Below are positions 37,456-48,537 of a DNA stretch of 64,000 bases, piece by piece. Source of the stretch: Planctomycetota bacterium. Its GTDB lineage: Bacteria; Planctomycetota; Planctomycetia; Planctomycetales; Planctomycetaceae. The first letter of the stretch is position 1, and every line of letters starts with the position of its first letter. Where the stretch lies: assembly GCA_027624335.1 (NCBI GenBank), contig JAQBWV010000005.1, positions 1 through 64,000 on the forward strand, in the 5' to 3' direction. A model generated the notes under the pieces. The model was given only the letters and a program-made list of their open reading frames with translations. It ran no database searches and was not told the origin of the DNA. The translations under genes were made by a program, and so were the position numbers.

Positions 37456-38382
37456 CTACGCTTCGATCAGGTCTTTCAAATGAAAATGGTGCTTGCCAAG
37501 TTTTCCGCCGTAGTTGCCGGCCGTAATCAGTGTCACGCCGTTGCAGCCGGCGGCCGCGTGCAGTCCTGCCTTCATCGATTGCTGAATCGCTTCGAATGTC
37601 AGGCCGTCGATGACGATCTCGTAAACGGCTTCGGTACCTTCCGGCAAAGACGATTGCGTTCGTGCACGCAGAGTCGGACAGTAGGCATCGTTCGTGCTGG
37701 CCGGCAGCTTCTTGTAGATCGACCCGACTTTACTTCCGCTGCGGACAATCCCGCCGGGGAAAGGAAGAATCGTGTCAGCGACCTGCCGCATCGCAGTAAC
37801 GGCCGTGTCAGCAGCTTTCAAAGCCGCTGCCCGGTCAACTCCGCAGATCAGCAGGTTGCCGCCGCCGATGCCGGTCAAAGTTCCTGCTTTGTCTTCGCAG
37901 ACGAATTCTCCGTCCATCACCGGGACTCGCCAGAATCGCCGATCGCCGAGCTTCTTTGCAATTTGATTGCCATCGCCGAAGAACCGCAGCGCGGCTCCGA
38001 TCGGAATTCGCCGCGCCTTCTCTCCGCCCGGCAGTCCGTCGTAACAGGCTGTCGTCGGGCAGGTCAGCACGCATTGGCCAACTCGATCGGCGACGGCCTT
38101 CGCGAGATCGTCACGGCTGAATGCAAAAACCAGTACGGCAACGCCGGGGCGTCCATCTGGCGTCTCGTCTGGCGAGAGCAACCGCTCCGTCGCGGCTTCG
38201 ATTTTGCACGCGATCACGCTGGTAGCGAATCCACAGAACTCGTCGGCGGCTGTCTGAGCCCAGCGGTGACTCTCGGCGGTGATGATCAGCCGAGTTCCCG
38301 TAACGGGAAAGGCTTCGGCGAATGTGTCTTCTACGTTGACGCCGTTGATCTGAAAATGCGTTGATTCGGCAGTGGCAGACAT
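37456..38382 (-). CDS. ftr: Formylmethanofuran--tetrahydromethanopterin formyltransferase
   Basis: INGVNVEDTFAEAFPVTGTRLIITAE, CPTTACYDGLPGGEK, IGGGNLLICG, GLHAAAGCNGVTLITAGNYGGKLGKHHFHLKDL. Confidence 0.92.
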   Translation of the reverse strand: MSATAESTHFQINGVNVEDTFAEAFPVTGTRLIITAESHRWAQTAADEFCGFATSVIACKIEAATERLLSPDETPDGRPGVAVLVFAFSRDDLAKAVADRVGQCVLTCPTTACYDGLPGGEKARRIPIGAALRFFGDGNQIAKKLGDRRFWRVPVMDGEFVCEDKAGTLTGIGGGNLLICGVDRAAALKAADTAVTAMRQVADTILPFPGGIVRSGSKVGSIYKKLPASTNDAYCPTLRARTQSSLPEGTEAVYEIVIDGLTFEAIQQSMKAGLHAAAGCNGVTLITAGNYGGKLGKHHFHLKDLIEA

Positions 38383-38570
38383 GATGTTCTTCGAGTTGGC
38401 GGAAAATGGGCCGCAGAATGCACAGAGGATTCGCAGAGATTATTCAGGCGCTCCTTTGTCTCAGCGAGAGCCCTGCGCACTCTGCGGTTAAATCCTTCAG
38501 ATGAAATTGTTGAAGGATGAAGCGTACCGAAAACCGACCAATTGCTGAATCGACCGGTATGGCCAGTCGC

Positions 38571-40061
38571 TTACTTATTCTCGACTTGCTTCTCGAAGTA
38601 GCGTTTCACGACCGAGCGGTGTCGCGGGCGGACGGTACCTTTCCAGGTTTCGTCACCCGAAGCGGTCGTGGCAGTACGAGCGGCGCTGCGCGGGGCAGAG
38701 TCAGCGACGTCGGTCTCCGGAGCGGCGATCGTGATACCAACGACTTCGTCTCGCGGTTTGTCGAGCATGCCTGGTGGTAGAACCGATTCCTTGAACTTTG
38801 TGTTCTCCAGCGAAGATTCGTCGCCCCATGTCAGATCGGCATCGCCGCGTCCGCGACTGACGCCGCCACTGCCCGGCATGTTTCCGGCACTGCATTGTCC
38901 GCCGGCGCATCCTCCTTTCGGGCAATTCGGGCAGGTACACGCGACATCCGTCGGTCCCGTGCACGCGCAACCGGCTTCGCAGTCGGCGCAGCCCTGGCAC
39001 TTGCCTCCTTTGCATTTGGAACGTAGCTCGGAAAGCTTCTGCGACTCGCCCTGCAGAAAACCGTCGAGTTCGTCGAGAAGTTCTGACAACTCAGCCGGGT
39101 CTTTCGGTAATTGAAACTGGCCATTGCTGTCTTTCATCAGCCGCTGCAACTGGTCGCTGAGGTCTTTCGGCAGTTTGTCAAACGCTCCCTTGTCGGCCAT
39201 TTTCTGGAGCATCTCAAGGACGTCTTTGCTGAGCATTTCCAGCGACTCGATCGACAGTGAGCTGAAGTCACCATCGGCCGCATTCTTCAATGCCGCCAGT
39301 GCCTGTTGAGCCGTCGCGAGTTCCGCCGCAGTCGTCTCAACCCGCATTCGCATTCGCTCCTGCAGAGCATCCACGGTTTCCCACTTCTCGTGAGTCAGCG
39401 GCGTTTCCCTGGTCTCTTCGACAAGTTTGGCGATCTCGTCTTCCAGTTCCTTTTTCTCTTCTTCGTCGAGAACGTCTGACTTTTCAAGTTCCGTCAGCAG
39501 TTCCTGAAGCTGTGACGTCGCCTGCTCGCCTGCCGTGTTCCTGAGCGCCGGCGCGGCTTCGATCTCGCGCAATGGCACCAGACATGCCGCCAGAACAAAG
39601 GCAAACGGACCAGCCATCTGACGAGCGAATCGGACTGGACGGTACTGCGGAAGACTCGACCTCCAGAGACTTTCCAGTTGTGGCAGTCGTTCTTCCCACA
39701 AGGCGTCGGGAGCTTCGCAAAGTGTCATCAACAGGCCGCCCGCTTCGAGCCGATTATCCAGCAGAGCGACAGACTCGGTCCGCGAGAACAATTCCCGACC
39801 TGAAACCCACCACGCAGCAACGGCAACGGGAACCGCGCCAGCGACCAGCCACAGTACGTTCGGCCAGAACTGTGGAACCGCCAGCTTCGTCAGCAGCACC
39901 GCGCTGCCCAGCACAAACAGGTAAACCGCCAGCCAGTCGGCGGCTGATGTCAGAAACTGCCCGAACCGCAACCGCTTCCAGCACCGGGCGATCCACAGTT
40001 CCGCGTCCGGCGTCGATTGTTTCCCTGCAGCCATGATTCCGACTCCTGCGATAATGCCCAC
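38571..40061 (-). CDS. Membrane-anchored coiled-coil protein with a Cys-rich cluster; start may be 40034
   Basis: 496 aa; CKGGKCQGCADCEAGCACTGPTDVACTCPNCPKGGCAGGQC. Confidence 0.8.
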   Translation of the reverse strand: MGIIAGVGIMAAGKQSTPDAELWIARCWKRLRFGQFLTSAADWLAVYLFVLGSAVLLTKLAVPQFWPNVLWLVAGAVPVAVAAWWVSGRELFSRTESVALLDNRLEAGGLLMTLCEAPDALWEERLPQLESLWRSSLPQYRPVRFARQMAGPFAFVLAACLVPLREIEAAPALRNTAGEQATSQLQELLTELEKSDVLDEEEKKELEDEIAKLVEETRETPLTHEKWETVDALQERMRMRVETTAAELATAQQALAALKNAADGDFSSLSIESLEMLSKDVLEMLQKMADKGAFDKLPKDLSDQLQRLMKDSNGQFQLPKDPAELSELLDELDGFLQGESQKLSELRSKCKGGKCQGCADCEAGCACTGPTDVACTCPNCPKGGCAGGQCSAGNMPGSGGVSRGRGDADLTWGDESSLENTKFKESVLPPGMLDKPRDEVVGITIAAPETDVADSAPRSAARTATTASGDETWKGTVRPRHRSVVKRYFEKQVENK

Positions 40062-40128
40062 TGAGTGAACTGATTTCGACCGCGAAGAATGAGTTTACCG
40101 GACTTTCCTGGCTAAAAGCCACGCGGGA

Positions 40129-41691
40129 TCAGACTCCGTCCGTGTCGGCAGTCGATTGGTCATTCGCTGCCGGGCCTTCGATGGCGGCTCTGTTTAAGGC
40201 TTTAAGATACGCCCGGGCGCTGGCGGCGACTATGTCTGTGCTCACACCTTTGCCGTGGAAGACTTTTCCGTTGACGTTGATCTCGACCATCACTTCGCCC
40301 TGAGCATCTTTGCCGCTGGACACGCTGCGGACCTGATAGTCGGTCAGCACTGCCTCAATACCGACAACACGTTCCAGAGCTCGGAAGATGGCATCGACCG
40401 GGCCGTCTCCCGTCGCCGCATCCTGGAAGACTTCATCAGAACCCTCACGCCGCATTTCGAGCGTCGCTGTCGGAAGCACATCCGATCCCGCAACCGTGTG
40501 GAAGCGATCGAGTGACCATTGTTCCTGAGTCTCGCCAATGTGGCTCTCGATCAGGGCAATGATGTCCGAATCGAAGACATCTTTCTTCTTGTCAGCCAGC
40601 GTGATGAATTCGTCAAACACTTCCTGGATAAGAGAATCTTCGAGCTCATAACCAAGATGCTTCACGCGATCACGAAACGCGTGCCGCCCGCTGTGTTTGC
40701 CGAGGACGAGGTTCGTGCCGATGTACCCGACGTCTTCCGGTCGCATGATTTCGTACGTGCTGCGATTTTGCAGCATCCCGTGCTGATGGATGCCGGCCTC
40801 ATGGGCGAACGCGTTCTGCCCGACGATCGCCTTGTTCCGCTGCACGAGCATTCCGGTGATTCTCGAAACCAGCCGGCTGGTCGAGAACAACTTCTTCGTG
40901 TTGATATTCGTTGCGACCTTGTAGTGATCCGGGCGAGTCTTGATCGCCATGACGATCTCCTCCAGAGCGGCGTTCCCCGCGCGTTCGCCAAGACCGTTGA
41001 TCGTGCATTCGACCTGCCGTGCTCCCGCTTCGATCGCCGAGAGACTGTTCGCCACAGCCAACCCCAGATCATTGTGGCAATGCGTGCTGATGACGGCCCG
41101 CTCGATGTTTGGCACGTTTTCTTTGAGGTGCCGGATGATGTTGAAGTAGTGCGACGGCGTTGAGTAACCGACCGTGTCCGGGATGTTGACAGTCGTCGCT
41201 CCGGCGGCGATGGCCTTCTCGGTGACTTCGCAGAGGAAGTCGAGTTCCGTTCGCGCAGCGTCTTCAGGCGAGAATTCGACGTCGTCGGTAAAGCCTTTGG
41301 CACGTTCGACCATCTCGACCGCGCGCTGCACGATCTCGTCTTTACCCATCTTGAGCTTGTGCTCGCGGTGGATGGCGCTGGTGGCAAGAAACACGTGCAG
41401 GCGTTTTTTCTCGGCGTCTTTGAGCGCTTCGCCAGCCCGATCAATGTCGTCGACCCGGCAACGGGCGAGACCACAGATCGTCGTCTGGCTGCCAAACGTG
41501 CGAGCGATTTGCTGCACTGCTTTGAAGTCGTCGGGCGAGGCAATTGGAAAGCCCGCCTCGATGACGTCGACACCCAGTTCGACCAGCGCCTTCGCGATTT
41601 CCATCTTCTCTTTGGTCGTCATGCTGCAGCCGGGTGACTGCTCACCATCGCGGAGGGTCGTGTCAAAAATCGTGATCACATCGCCGGACAT
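40129..41691 (-). CDS. leuA: 2-isopropylmalate synthase
   Basis: [58 protein letters not shown]; start 41691 (MSGDVI). Confidence 0.95.
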   Translation of the reverse strand: MSGDVITIFDTTLRDGEQSPGCSMTTKEKMEIAKALVELGVDVIEAGFPIASPDDFKAVQQIARTFGSQTTICGLARCRVDDIDRAGEALKDAEKKRLHVFLATSAIHREHKLKMGKDEIVQRAVEMVERAKGFTDDVEFSPEDAARTELDFLCEVTEKAIAAGATTVNIPDTVGYSTPSHYFNIIRHLKENVPNIERAVISTHCHNDLGLAVANSLSAIEAGARQVECTINGLGERAGNAALEEIVMAIKTRPDHYKVATNINTKKLFSTSRLVSRITGMLVQRNKAIVGQNAFAHEAGIHQHGMLQNRSTYEIMRPEDVGYIGTNLVLGKHSGRHAFRDRVKHLGYELEDSLIQEVFDEFITLADKKKDVFDSDIIALIESHIGETQEQWSLDRFHTVAGSDVLPTATLEMRREGSDEVFQDAATGDGPVDAIFRALERVVGIEAVLTDYQVRSVSSGKDAQGEVMVEINVNGKVFHGKGVSTDIVAASARAYLKALNRAAIEGPAANDQSTADTDGV

Positions 41692-41947
41692 CGGATCGCT
41701 CTCCAGGAGCCTTGAGGATCGGAACGTTTCAGTAAAACAACAGAGTCTCGTAAGTCTGACGCAAAGTCGCGAAGACGCTGAGTTTCGCAATGAGAAAAGA
41801 AAGAGATGAGAGCAAACCGAAAATTCCCGGTCGCCGGTATCTCACTCAATTCTTTGCGATGCCTTTGCGTCTTCGCGCCTTTGCGTCAGGTTAAATCTTG
41901 AAAAACAGCTCAAACATGTCGTTCGATCGGACAAACTGTCAGGCGAC

Positions 41948-41983
41948 AAAAAAACCCTGAGGCGGGAAGCCTCAGGGTTGTTT
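41948..41983 (-). terminator. Attenuator terminator upstream of leuA
   Basis: Minus: AACCCTGAGGC-TTCCC-GCCTCAGGGTTTTTTTG; 11-bp stem followed by a T-run. Confidence 0.92.
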
Positions 41984-42015
41984 TCGTCTGATTCGACCAA
42001 AACGGTCAAGACAAC

Positions 42016-42081
42016 CTAAGCCATTCCCGCAGGGAGGGGATGCAGTAGTAGCAGGCTCAGGTTGAAAACGTTGAAATTCAT
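42016..42081 (-). CDS. Leucine-rich leader peptide MNFNVFNLSLLLLHPLPAGMA
   Basis: Six Leu codons (CTG, CTG, CTA, CTA, CTG, CTC), 21 aa; upstream of leuA and its attenuator. Confidence 0.85.
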   Translation of the reverse strand: MNFNVFNLSLLLLHPLPAGMA

Positions 42082-42448
42082 TGTTGCTTCTGTTGGTTGG
42101 TTGCTTCTGTTGGTTGCCGCTGTTGTCGTTTGTCGCATCGCCGATGAAAACCAGCGAGGAACGACTCTACCCCTGACGATCGAGTCCGTCAAGCGGCGAA
42201 ATTAAGCTGAGGTCGTCATTTGCAGCTGACACAAGAGCATCACATCGGGTTCGACATGACTTCCCGGAATTCTATGCAGCACAGCCTTCGGTGTGGGACG
42301 CCCATTTTGTGGATCAGCGGATGGCAGCACACTGCAAGGGCCGTTCCTCTCTGCTTCATTCTCCCTGCGACGATTGATGTTCGCCCAGGCGATGGCGAGC
42401 TCAGCGATCATCACGACCGGTTGGCGGGGGTGTGAGTCTCGCCCCGTT

Positions 42449-44611
42449 CTATTTCTCAAGAGATTCAACGATGGCGGATATTCGACCCAAATCCAGGTTC
42501 GTTCCAGAGGTCGGAAACGCTGACGGGACCAGCCACCATTCCTCGGTGAACGATCCGATCTGCCCTGGTTCTAATCGCTCACGAGGCCCGATGGGTTCCA
42601 GTTCGACGCGTGGACCCTCCGGATACCAGACGGAAATCGTCAGTCCGGCAGCTTCGTTGTAAACGCGATCCGGAAACGTCTTGAACTTCTTGATGAACAG
42701 CAGATCGTTCTTCATCGCGTAGCCCATCCAGCCGGCATACGAATCGAAACCCAGCTTCGGTCGACGGGGAGCGGCAAGGATCTCGAGAAATCCATCACGC
42801 TCGCGGATGTTCGGGTCGACTGGTCGGGCGTTGATCAAAGCTCCGTCTTCGTACATGACGTACTTGTTGGGAAACCGGCTCTGCCCGGCGAGCGGAATCA
42901 AGCAGATGCCTTCCCCCAGAGCGAACGTACGACTCCAGTGGCACCACTCTTTCACCTCGCTCGAAACATTCATGATGGTTTGAGTGCAGCTCAACCGGCT
43001 GGTTTTCGCGTCGAGTTCGAAGTCTCGAACAAGCTGGACGCCGGTGCCTTCGTCGTGCTGACTGGTCAGCCGCGCTGACCGAGGTCCGGTGATCTCGCCG
43101 GTCCACTCGCCCGACCACAATGTCGATCGACGAGGAATGACCAGTTCGGGACCAATGTCAAACCGTCCCGCCGAAGACGGTCCCGGTTCGCCCGGCTTCC
43201 AATCCTTTTCCTGCTCGTCAAAGTACAGCGCGTTCGCGCCGCTCAACGAGTACTCCAGCACGCGACCGCCCGCCTGAGGGCACAGCACCACTTTCGTTGC
43301 GGCATTCGTCAGCTCAATGGCCCGGTCATAGCCGAAGTAGCAAACGACTTTCGCCGAATCCGACTCGGCTCCTCGAATCGACGTGATGGCCGCCTCCTGA
43401 AAGGCATCACGAAGGTCTGAGCCGTCCGCGTTGCCGAAGTTCGTCCGTTGAATCATCAGTACAAAAACGACTCCGCGCTGCGGGTCCATCCAGACTTGCG
43501 TTCCGAACGCTCCGCCATGTCCACAGGTTCCAGGATTCAGCAGCCGCGAAACGCCTTGAGGGTGCCGGACAATGCACCAGCCAAGTCCCCAGCCATTGCC
43601 CGGCGTAAAACCAGTGACCACGTCTCCCGATTGAACGCTAGTCATCAGGTTGATCGACTTCGCAGATACGATGCTGCGACCATCCACTTCGCCACCGCTC
43701 AGAATCATCTGGTAGAACCGGGCGATGTCAGCGGCGGTCGAAAACAGCCCGCCTGAAGGATTCGGCGTTCGACGGATTTTGGGATCCAGAACGACGAACG
43801 CATTGCTCGACGGAACCACGCCGTCCCCTGCTTCCTTCGGAGAGTATGTCGTCGCCAGCCGAGCGACCTGAGCCTCTGACAGGACAAACGTCGTGTCTGT
43901 CATGCCGAGTGGTTTGAAAAGTCGGCTGTGTAAAAAGTCAGCATACGACTCCCCACTGAGGACCTCGATGATTCGAGCGGCGACATTCAAACCGCTGCTG
44001 TACCGCCACTGCGAACCCGGTTCGAAAGCGAGCGGTGCTCGACCGATTCCGTCGACGATTTCTTCGAGCGACTTCGTAAGAAACTCTTCGCCCGGCGGTC
44101 GCGAAAGTCCGGCTGTGTGAGTCAGTGCGTCACGAATCGTCACTGCTCGAACGGCCGTTCCATCCTTCAACATCTGCCCTTTGAACGCCGGAATAAACTT
44201 CTCGATCGGATCATCAATCGACAGTTTCCCTTCATCATGCAGGATCATCATCGCTGTAGCGGTTATCGGTTTCGTCATCGAGGCAATTCGAAAGATCGAA
44301 TTCGGCTGCATGTCGCGGCCGCTCCTGATATCGGCCTGCCCGACAGCACTCAAATGAACGATTCGACTCTTCGTCGCCACCGCTGTGACCGCTCCTGAGA
44401 TTTGGTGCCTCGCAATGAATTCTCTCATTCGAGCATCAATCTGCGTGAGTCGATCCTGATCGAATGCCACCTCCCCAGCATTCACGACCGCCAGACTGGC
44501 TGAAGTCAGGACGGTTAATGTGGCTATCAACCTGATCACGTGCGAAGCAGAGAATCGACGAATCTCGCTGATCGATGAAAATGTGGTCATGCGGTTTCTC
44601 CTGGATGTCAT
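42449..44611 (-). CDS. Serine hydrolase (class C beta-lactamase-like) with additional C-terminal beta-rich domain
   Basis: FRIASMTKPITATAMMIL (SxxK), YSSGLNVAARIIE (YxN), CGHGGAFGT (HxG). Confidence 0.88.
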   Translation of the reverse strand: MTSRRNRMTTFSSISEIRRFSASHVIRLIATLTVLTSASLAVVNAGEVAFDQDRLTQIDARMREFIARHQISGAVTAVATKSRIVHLSAVGQADIRSGRDMQPNSIFRIASMTKPITATAMMILHDEGKLSIDDPIEKFIPAFKGQMLKDGTAVRAVTIRDALTHTAGLSRPPGEEFLTKSLEEIVDGIGRAPLAFEPGSQWRYSSGLNVAARIIEVLSGESYADFLHSRLFKPLGMTDTTFVLSEAQVARLATTYSPKEAGDGVVPSSNAFVVLDPKIRRTPNPSGGLFSTAADIARFYQMILSGGEVDGRSIVSAKSINLMTSVQSGDVVTGFTPGNGWGLGWCIVRHPQGVSRLLNPGTCGHGGAFGTQVWMDPQRGVVFVLMIQRTNFGNADGSDLRDAFQEAAITSIRGAESDSAKVVCYFGYDRAIELTNAATKVVLCPQAGGRVLEYSLSGANALYFDEQEKDWKPGEPGPSSAGRFDIGPELVIPRRSTLWSGEWTGEITGPRSARLTSQHDEGTGVQLVRDFELDAKTSRLSCTQTIMNVSSEVKEWCHWSRTFALGEGICLIPLAGQSRFPNKYVMYEDGALINARPVDPNIRERDGFLEILAAPRRPKLGFDSYAGWMGYAMKNDLLFIKKFKTFPDRVYNEAAGLTISVWYPEGPRVELEPIGPRERLEPGQIGSFTEEWWLVPSAFPTSGTNLDLGRISAIVESLEK

Positions 44612-46308
44612 GGTCGAAAATCTTCAGCGAAGGCTTTCGGGTTCAGACTCGCCCCGGTTGCAAATTCGGTCAGCTCGTTCCAGCTCAGAGTGGCACCGGG
44701 CTCAAACACCTTCTTCTTCAGGAAGTCTCCGACTCGCCGGTCACCCGCGTAGATAACTTTGCGAGGATCGGCATCGCCCGCGACGTCGCGTGCGATCGCG
44801 TGATGCAGTTGCGACGCGAACAGCTCGCCCATCATGTAGTTGTGGTAGTAAACAGGTGCGACCACGATGTGAATTTTGCTGGCATAATCCGGAGCGTTGC
44901 GGCCCTCGGGTCGCTTCACCATCTGATACTTCTCGACAAGGTCCCACCACAACTTGTTGAGGTCCTGCGCCGGGTTCTCGTACAGCCCCTTTTCAAACCG
45001 CAGCATGACCTGACACCAGCGTGAGAAAATCAGCAGTTGATTTCTCAACACTCTCGCCGCGTCATCACTGACCTTTTTGCGGGTCGCCGGATCCTGCGAA
45101 GCGACGCCCATCTTCTCCTGCCACAAACCGTTTTTCGATAACCGGCCGAACATCATGGCGATGCCTTCCGTCGTGAGAATGTGCGAGTTCTCGCGGAGCA
45201 GATACGGCACGGTGTTCGGGATGTTCTTGCTGGAGTAAACCGCGTGGCCGAGTTCGTGCAGCATTGTCTCCATCCACCGTTCACTCGGTACGACGTTAGC
45301 CAGGACGCGCACGTCTCCGTCGCGATCGATGTCCGTGCAGAAGGCGTGCGGGCTTTTACCCGGCTTCTCGAACAGGTCGCTTCGTTCGAGGACATCTTCA
45401 ATCGGAAGATCAATGCCGGCATAGAAGACGCGACACAGTTTCAGAATGTCCTGCTCACGGTACAGGCCGTCCAGGTCCGCACCGAACACCGCCGGTGAAT
45501 CCTGGAAGAACGGATCGTGATAGTGCCACGGTCGCAGCTCTGCGACAGTGATCCCACAGTGCTTGGCGAGTTTCGCATCGAACTCGCCTTTCGCTTTCCG
45601 GAACGGTTCGCGAGTCAACTCGTCGAGTTCGTCAAACAGCTTTAAAATGTCGCCTTGTTTCTGTTCCGAAAGAAACATCTTCATGACGTGGTAATCTGCA
45701 AAGTTAAGCTGTCGCGCGGCACGATTTCGCAGAGCCACGAGTTCCAGCAAATCTTTCTCGACGACCGCTCCAACGCCCTTGCTGCCTTCCCACGCTGCTT
45801 GACGCTCGGTCGAATCCGCAGACTTCAGCAACACGTTCCGCACTTCATTGCCGCTTATCTCTTCGCCGCCAACCTTTGGCCGGAAAGCGTTGAACGCCTT
45901 TTCGATCGTGTTTGACTTCGCGTTCATCTCCTGCAGCAACAGCGAGTCAACCTGCTTCTCCAGACAACGCAGATAAAGAACTTCCAGCCGTCGAGCGACG
46001 ATGCGGTCAGGAATTCCACCACGCTCGCGCAGCGTGTTCAGTCGCTGAAAATGCACCGGATCAGCGAGCATGGCATCAATGCGGTTCTCAGCTTCCTGCT
46101 TCTTCCTGAAAGATTCGTCGTCACCTTTCGTGCTGGCGTCCCACCACGCCAGGTTGACTTCCGTCTGAAGTGGCTGCAGCCGACCGACGAACTCGTTGAG
46201 AAACGCATTCGCTTCCAACGTCCGAGAATCGGGCTCTGTCGCGTTGATCGTCAGTCCCGAAAAAAAAATCGCGACCAAAGCCATCCCGTAGATCGTTCTG
46301 TCAGTCAC
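44608..46308 (-). CDS. Zinc metallopeptidase, M2/M3-like (gluzincin)
   Basis: METMLHELGHAVYSSKNIPNTVPYLLRENSHILTTEGIAMMFG (HELGH plus downstream Glu). Confidence 0.87.
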   Translation of the reverse strand: MTDRTIYGMALVAIFFSGLTINATEPDSRTLEANAFLNEFVGRLQPLQTEVNLAWWDASTKGDDESFRKKQEAENRIDAMLADPVHFQRLNTLRERGGIPDRIVARRLEVLYLRCLEKQVDSLLLQEMNAKSNTIEKAFNAFRPKVGGEEISGNEVRNVLLKSADSTERQAAWEGSKGVGAVVEKDLLELVALRNRAARQLNFADYHVMKMFLSEQKQGDILKLFDELDELTREPFRKAKGEFDAKLAKHCGITVAELRPWHYHDPFFQDSPAVFGADLDGLYREQDILKLCRVFYAGIDLPIEDVLERSDLFEKPGKSPHAFCTDIDRDGDVRVLANVVPSERWMETMLHELGHAVYSSKNIPNTVPYLLRENSHILTTEGIAMMFGRLSKNGLWQEKMGVASQDPATRKKVSDDAARVLRNQLLIFSRWCQVMLRFEKGLYENPAQDLNKLWWDLVEKYQMVKRPEGRNAPDYASKIHIVVAPVYYHNYMMGELFASQLHHAIARDVAGDADPRKVIYAGDRRVGDFLKKKVFEPGATLSWNELTEFATGASLNPKAFAEDFRP

Positions 46309-46326
46309 TGCTGTACCTCATGTCGT

Positions 46327-48537
46327 TCAATACTCGTGCTGCTCGCTGGAATCGCTGTCGAACGAGCGGAAGCTCGACTTGACGGCCTGTCGAACCAGAC
46401 GGGATTCCACTTCCTTCTTCAACTTCGCAACGGCCTCGTCGATCGGCATCATTCCGAGATCCGTCCCGCCCTGCCCCTCCGTGTCTGAAATTCTGTCCCG
46501 CAGCGACACCGCGTTCTGGTCTTCGTCTTTCGGACCGACGACCAGCATGTACGGAATCAGTTCGAGCTGTGCATCGCGAATCTTGGCGTTGACCTTCGCG
46601 CTGCGAGTGTCGGTTGAGACTCGGAAGCCTTCCGACCGGAAGCGAGCTTCGACTTTCTTCGCGTAATCCGTCGTCTTGTCGGTAACGGGGCAGATGCGGA
46701 TCTGCTCGGGAGCCAGCCACAACGGAAACGCTCCAGCGAAGTGTTCGATCAGCATTCCGACGAAACGCTCCATCGAGCCGAACGGAGCACGGTGAATCAT
46801 CACGGGGCGATGCGGCTTATTATCGGCGCCGGTGTATTCCAGATCGAATCGCTCGGGCAGGTTGTAATCGAGCTGGACGGTACCCAGCTGCCACTCACGA
46901 CCGATACAGTCTTTGACCATGAAATCCGCCTTCGGGCCATAGAACGCGGCCTCGCCTTCGCATTCGGTGAAGTTCAGGCCGGAGTCAACCAGCACGCGCC
47001 GCAGTGTCTCTTCGGCGTTGGCCCAGAGCTCTACGGAACCGACATACTTGTCGGAAGCTGGGTCGCGTTTCGATAGCTGCACGCGGTAGTCGTCGAGTCC
47101 GACAGCGTCGAGCACGAACTTGACCAGGTCGAGCGTATCCTTGAATTCGTCTTCAACCTGCTCGGCCGTGCAGAACAGGTGAGCGTCGTCCTGCGTCAGA
47201 CCGCGAACTCGCAGCAGACCGTTCAACTCGCCGGATTGCTCGTGCCGGTAGACAGTGCCGAACTCTGCCAGCCGCACGGGCAGGTCGCGGTAACTTCGCT
47301 GCTGCGACTTATACATCTGCGCGTGATGCGGACAGTTCATCGGCTTCAGCAGGTAACGTTCCTGGCCGTGCTCCCAGCCGTGCAGAATCTTCGCTTTCTC
47401 ATCGGGCGAATTGGCCTGCAATGCTTCGCCGGCGCAGGAACAGCCCAGCAATTGTGCCGTGCGGCCAATCTGCTGTTCGTCTTCGGAATTCAGCTCGCCA
47501 TCCGCCAGCTTCTGCTTCCAGTAGTCGACCAGCTGGCCGGCGTTGTGGCCGAAGATGGGAGCGAACTGCGAATCGCGATAGTACGGAAAATGCCCGCTGG
47601 TTTCGTACAGTTCCGCTCGACCAATGTGAGGCGAGTAAACCGGCTGGTAGCCGCGAGCTGTCAATTCCTTCTTGATGAAGTCTTCCAGCAACGCCCGTAT
47701 GGTGGCGCCTTTTGGTAACCAAAGCGGGAGGCCCTGACCGACTTCCTGACTGATGCTGAACAGGCCGAGTTGTTTACCGAGGACGCGATGATCCCGGCGT
47801 CGCGCTTCTTCCAGCTGGTTCAGATACTCCTTCTGGTCGTCCTTGCTGAAGAACGCGGTGCCGTAGAGTCGCTGCAGATGTTTGTTGTCCGCGTCGCCTT
47901 TCCAGTATGAGCCGGCAACGCTCAACAGCTTGAAGGCCTTGATCTTTCCAGCGTCGGGAATGTGAGGTCCGCGACAAAGATCAACGAACTCGCCCTGCCG
48001 GTAGAAGCTGAGTTGCTCGTGGCTGGCGAGTCCCGTTGCGATGTGTTCGCACTTCAGTTCCTGGTCGAGATCCCCGCAGAACTGCAGCGCTTCGTCGCGG
48101 TTCATGTAAAACCGTTCGAAAGGCTCAGCCTCTTTGACGATCTTTTTCATCTCCGCTTCAATTTTCGGAAAGTCTTCGTCGCTGATCGGAGTCTTCAGAT
48201 CAAAATCGTAATAGAAGCCAGTCCCGGTCGTCGGTCCAAAGGCCAGACCGACACCTTCGTAAAGCCGCATGACAGCGCGGGCCATGATGTGAGCACACGA
48301 ATGCCGCAACACTCCCAGAGCGGCCGCATCGCGAGTGGTGAGCAGCTTCAACTCGACAGGCTGACCGTCGCTTTGAAGCTCGTCGAGCGGTCGCTTCGCG
48401 TCGACGATCGTGCCGTTCACCTCGGCGGCGATTGTCGCCAGAGCCAGCCGCTCGCCAATCGAAGCCGCGACGTCCAGCGCCGTCGTGCCCGCGTCGTATT
48501 CCTTACTCGTTCCGTCGGGAAGGTTCACCTGAATCAT
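46327..48537 (-). CDS. thrS: Threonyl-tRNA synthetase
   Basis: TGS domain [89 protein letters not shown]. Confidence 0.97.
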   Translation of the reverse strand: MIQVNLPDGTSKEYDAGTTALDVAASIGERLALATIAAEVNGTIVDAKRPLDELQSDGQPVELKLLTTRDAAALGVLRHSCAHIMARAVMRLYEGVGLAFGPTTGTGFYYDFDLKTPISDEDFPKIEAEMKKIVKEAEPFERFYMNRDEALQFCGDLDQELKCEHIATGLASHEQLSFYRQGEFVDLCRGPHIPDAGKIKAFKLLSVAGSYWKGDADNKHLQRLYGTAFFSKDDQKEYLNQLEEARRRDHRVLGKQLGLFSISQEVGQGLPLWLPKGATIRALLEDFIKKELTARGYQPVYSPHIGRAELYETSGHFPYYRDSQFAPIFGHNAGQLVDYWKQKLADGELNSEDEQQIGRTAQLLGCSCAGEALQANSPDEKAKILHGWEHGQERYLLKPMNCPHHAQMYKSQQRSYRDLPVRLAEFGTVYRHEQSGELNGLLRVRGLTQDDAHLFCTAEQVEDEFKDTLDLVKFVLDAVGLDDYRVQLSKRDPASDKYVGSVELWANAEETLRRVLVDSGLNFTECEGEAAFYGPKADFMVKDCIGREWQLGTVQLDYNLPERFDLEYTGADNKPHRPVMIHRAPFGSMERFVGMLIEHFAGAFPLWLAPEQIRICPVTDKTTDYAKKVEARFRSEGFRVSTDTRSAKVNAKIRDAQLELIPYMLVVGPKDEDQNAVSLRDRISDTEGQGGTDLGMMPIDEAVAKLKKEVESRLVRQAVKSSFRSFDSDSSEQHEY

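Larger units (their letters stand above)
41948..42081 (-). promoter_or_regulatory. Leucine transcription attenuator (leader peptide, antiterminator, terminator)
   Basis: 1:2 stem AACCTGAGCC/GGCTTAGGTT (42054-42063 / 42013-42022); 2:3 CTTAGGTTGT/ACAACCCTGAG; 3:4 terminator. Confidence 0.85.

Noticed and set aside
40662-41573. 303-aa minus-strand ORF inside leuA
   Set aside because: Ser/Arg-rich frame-shifted shadow of leuA.
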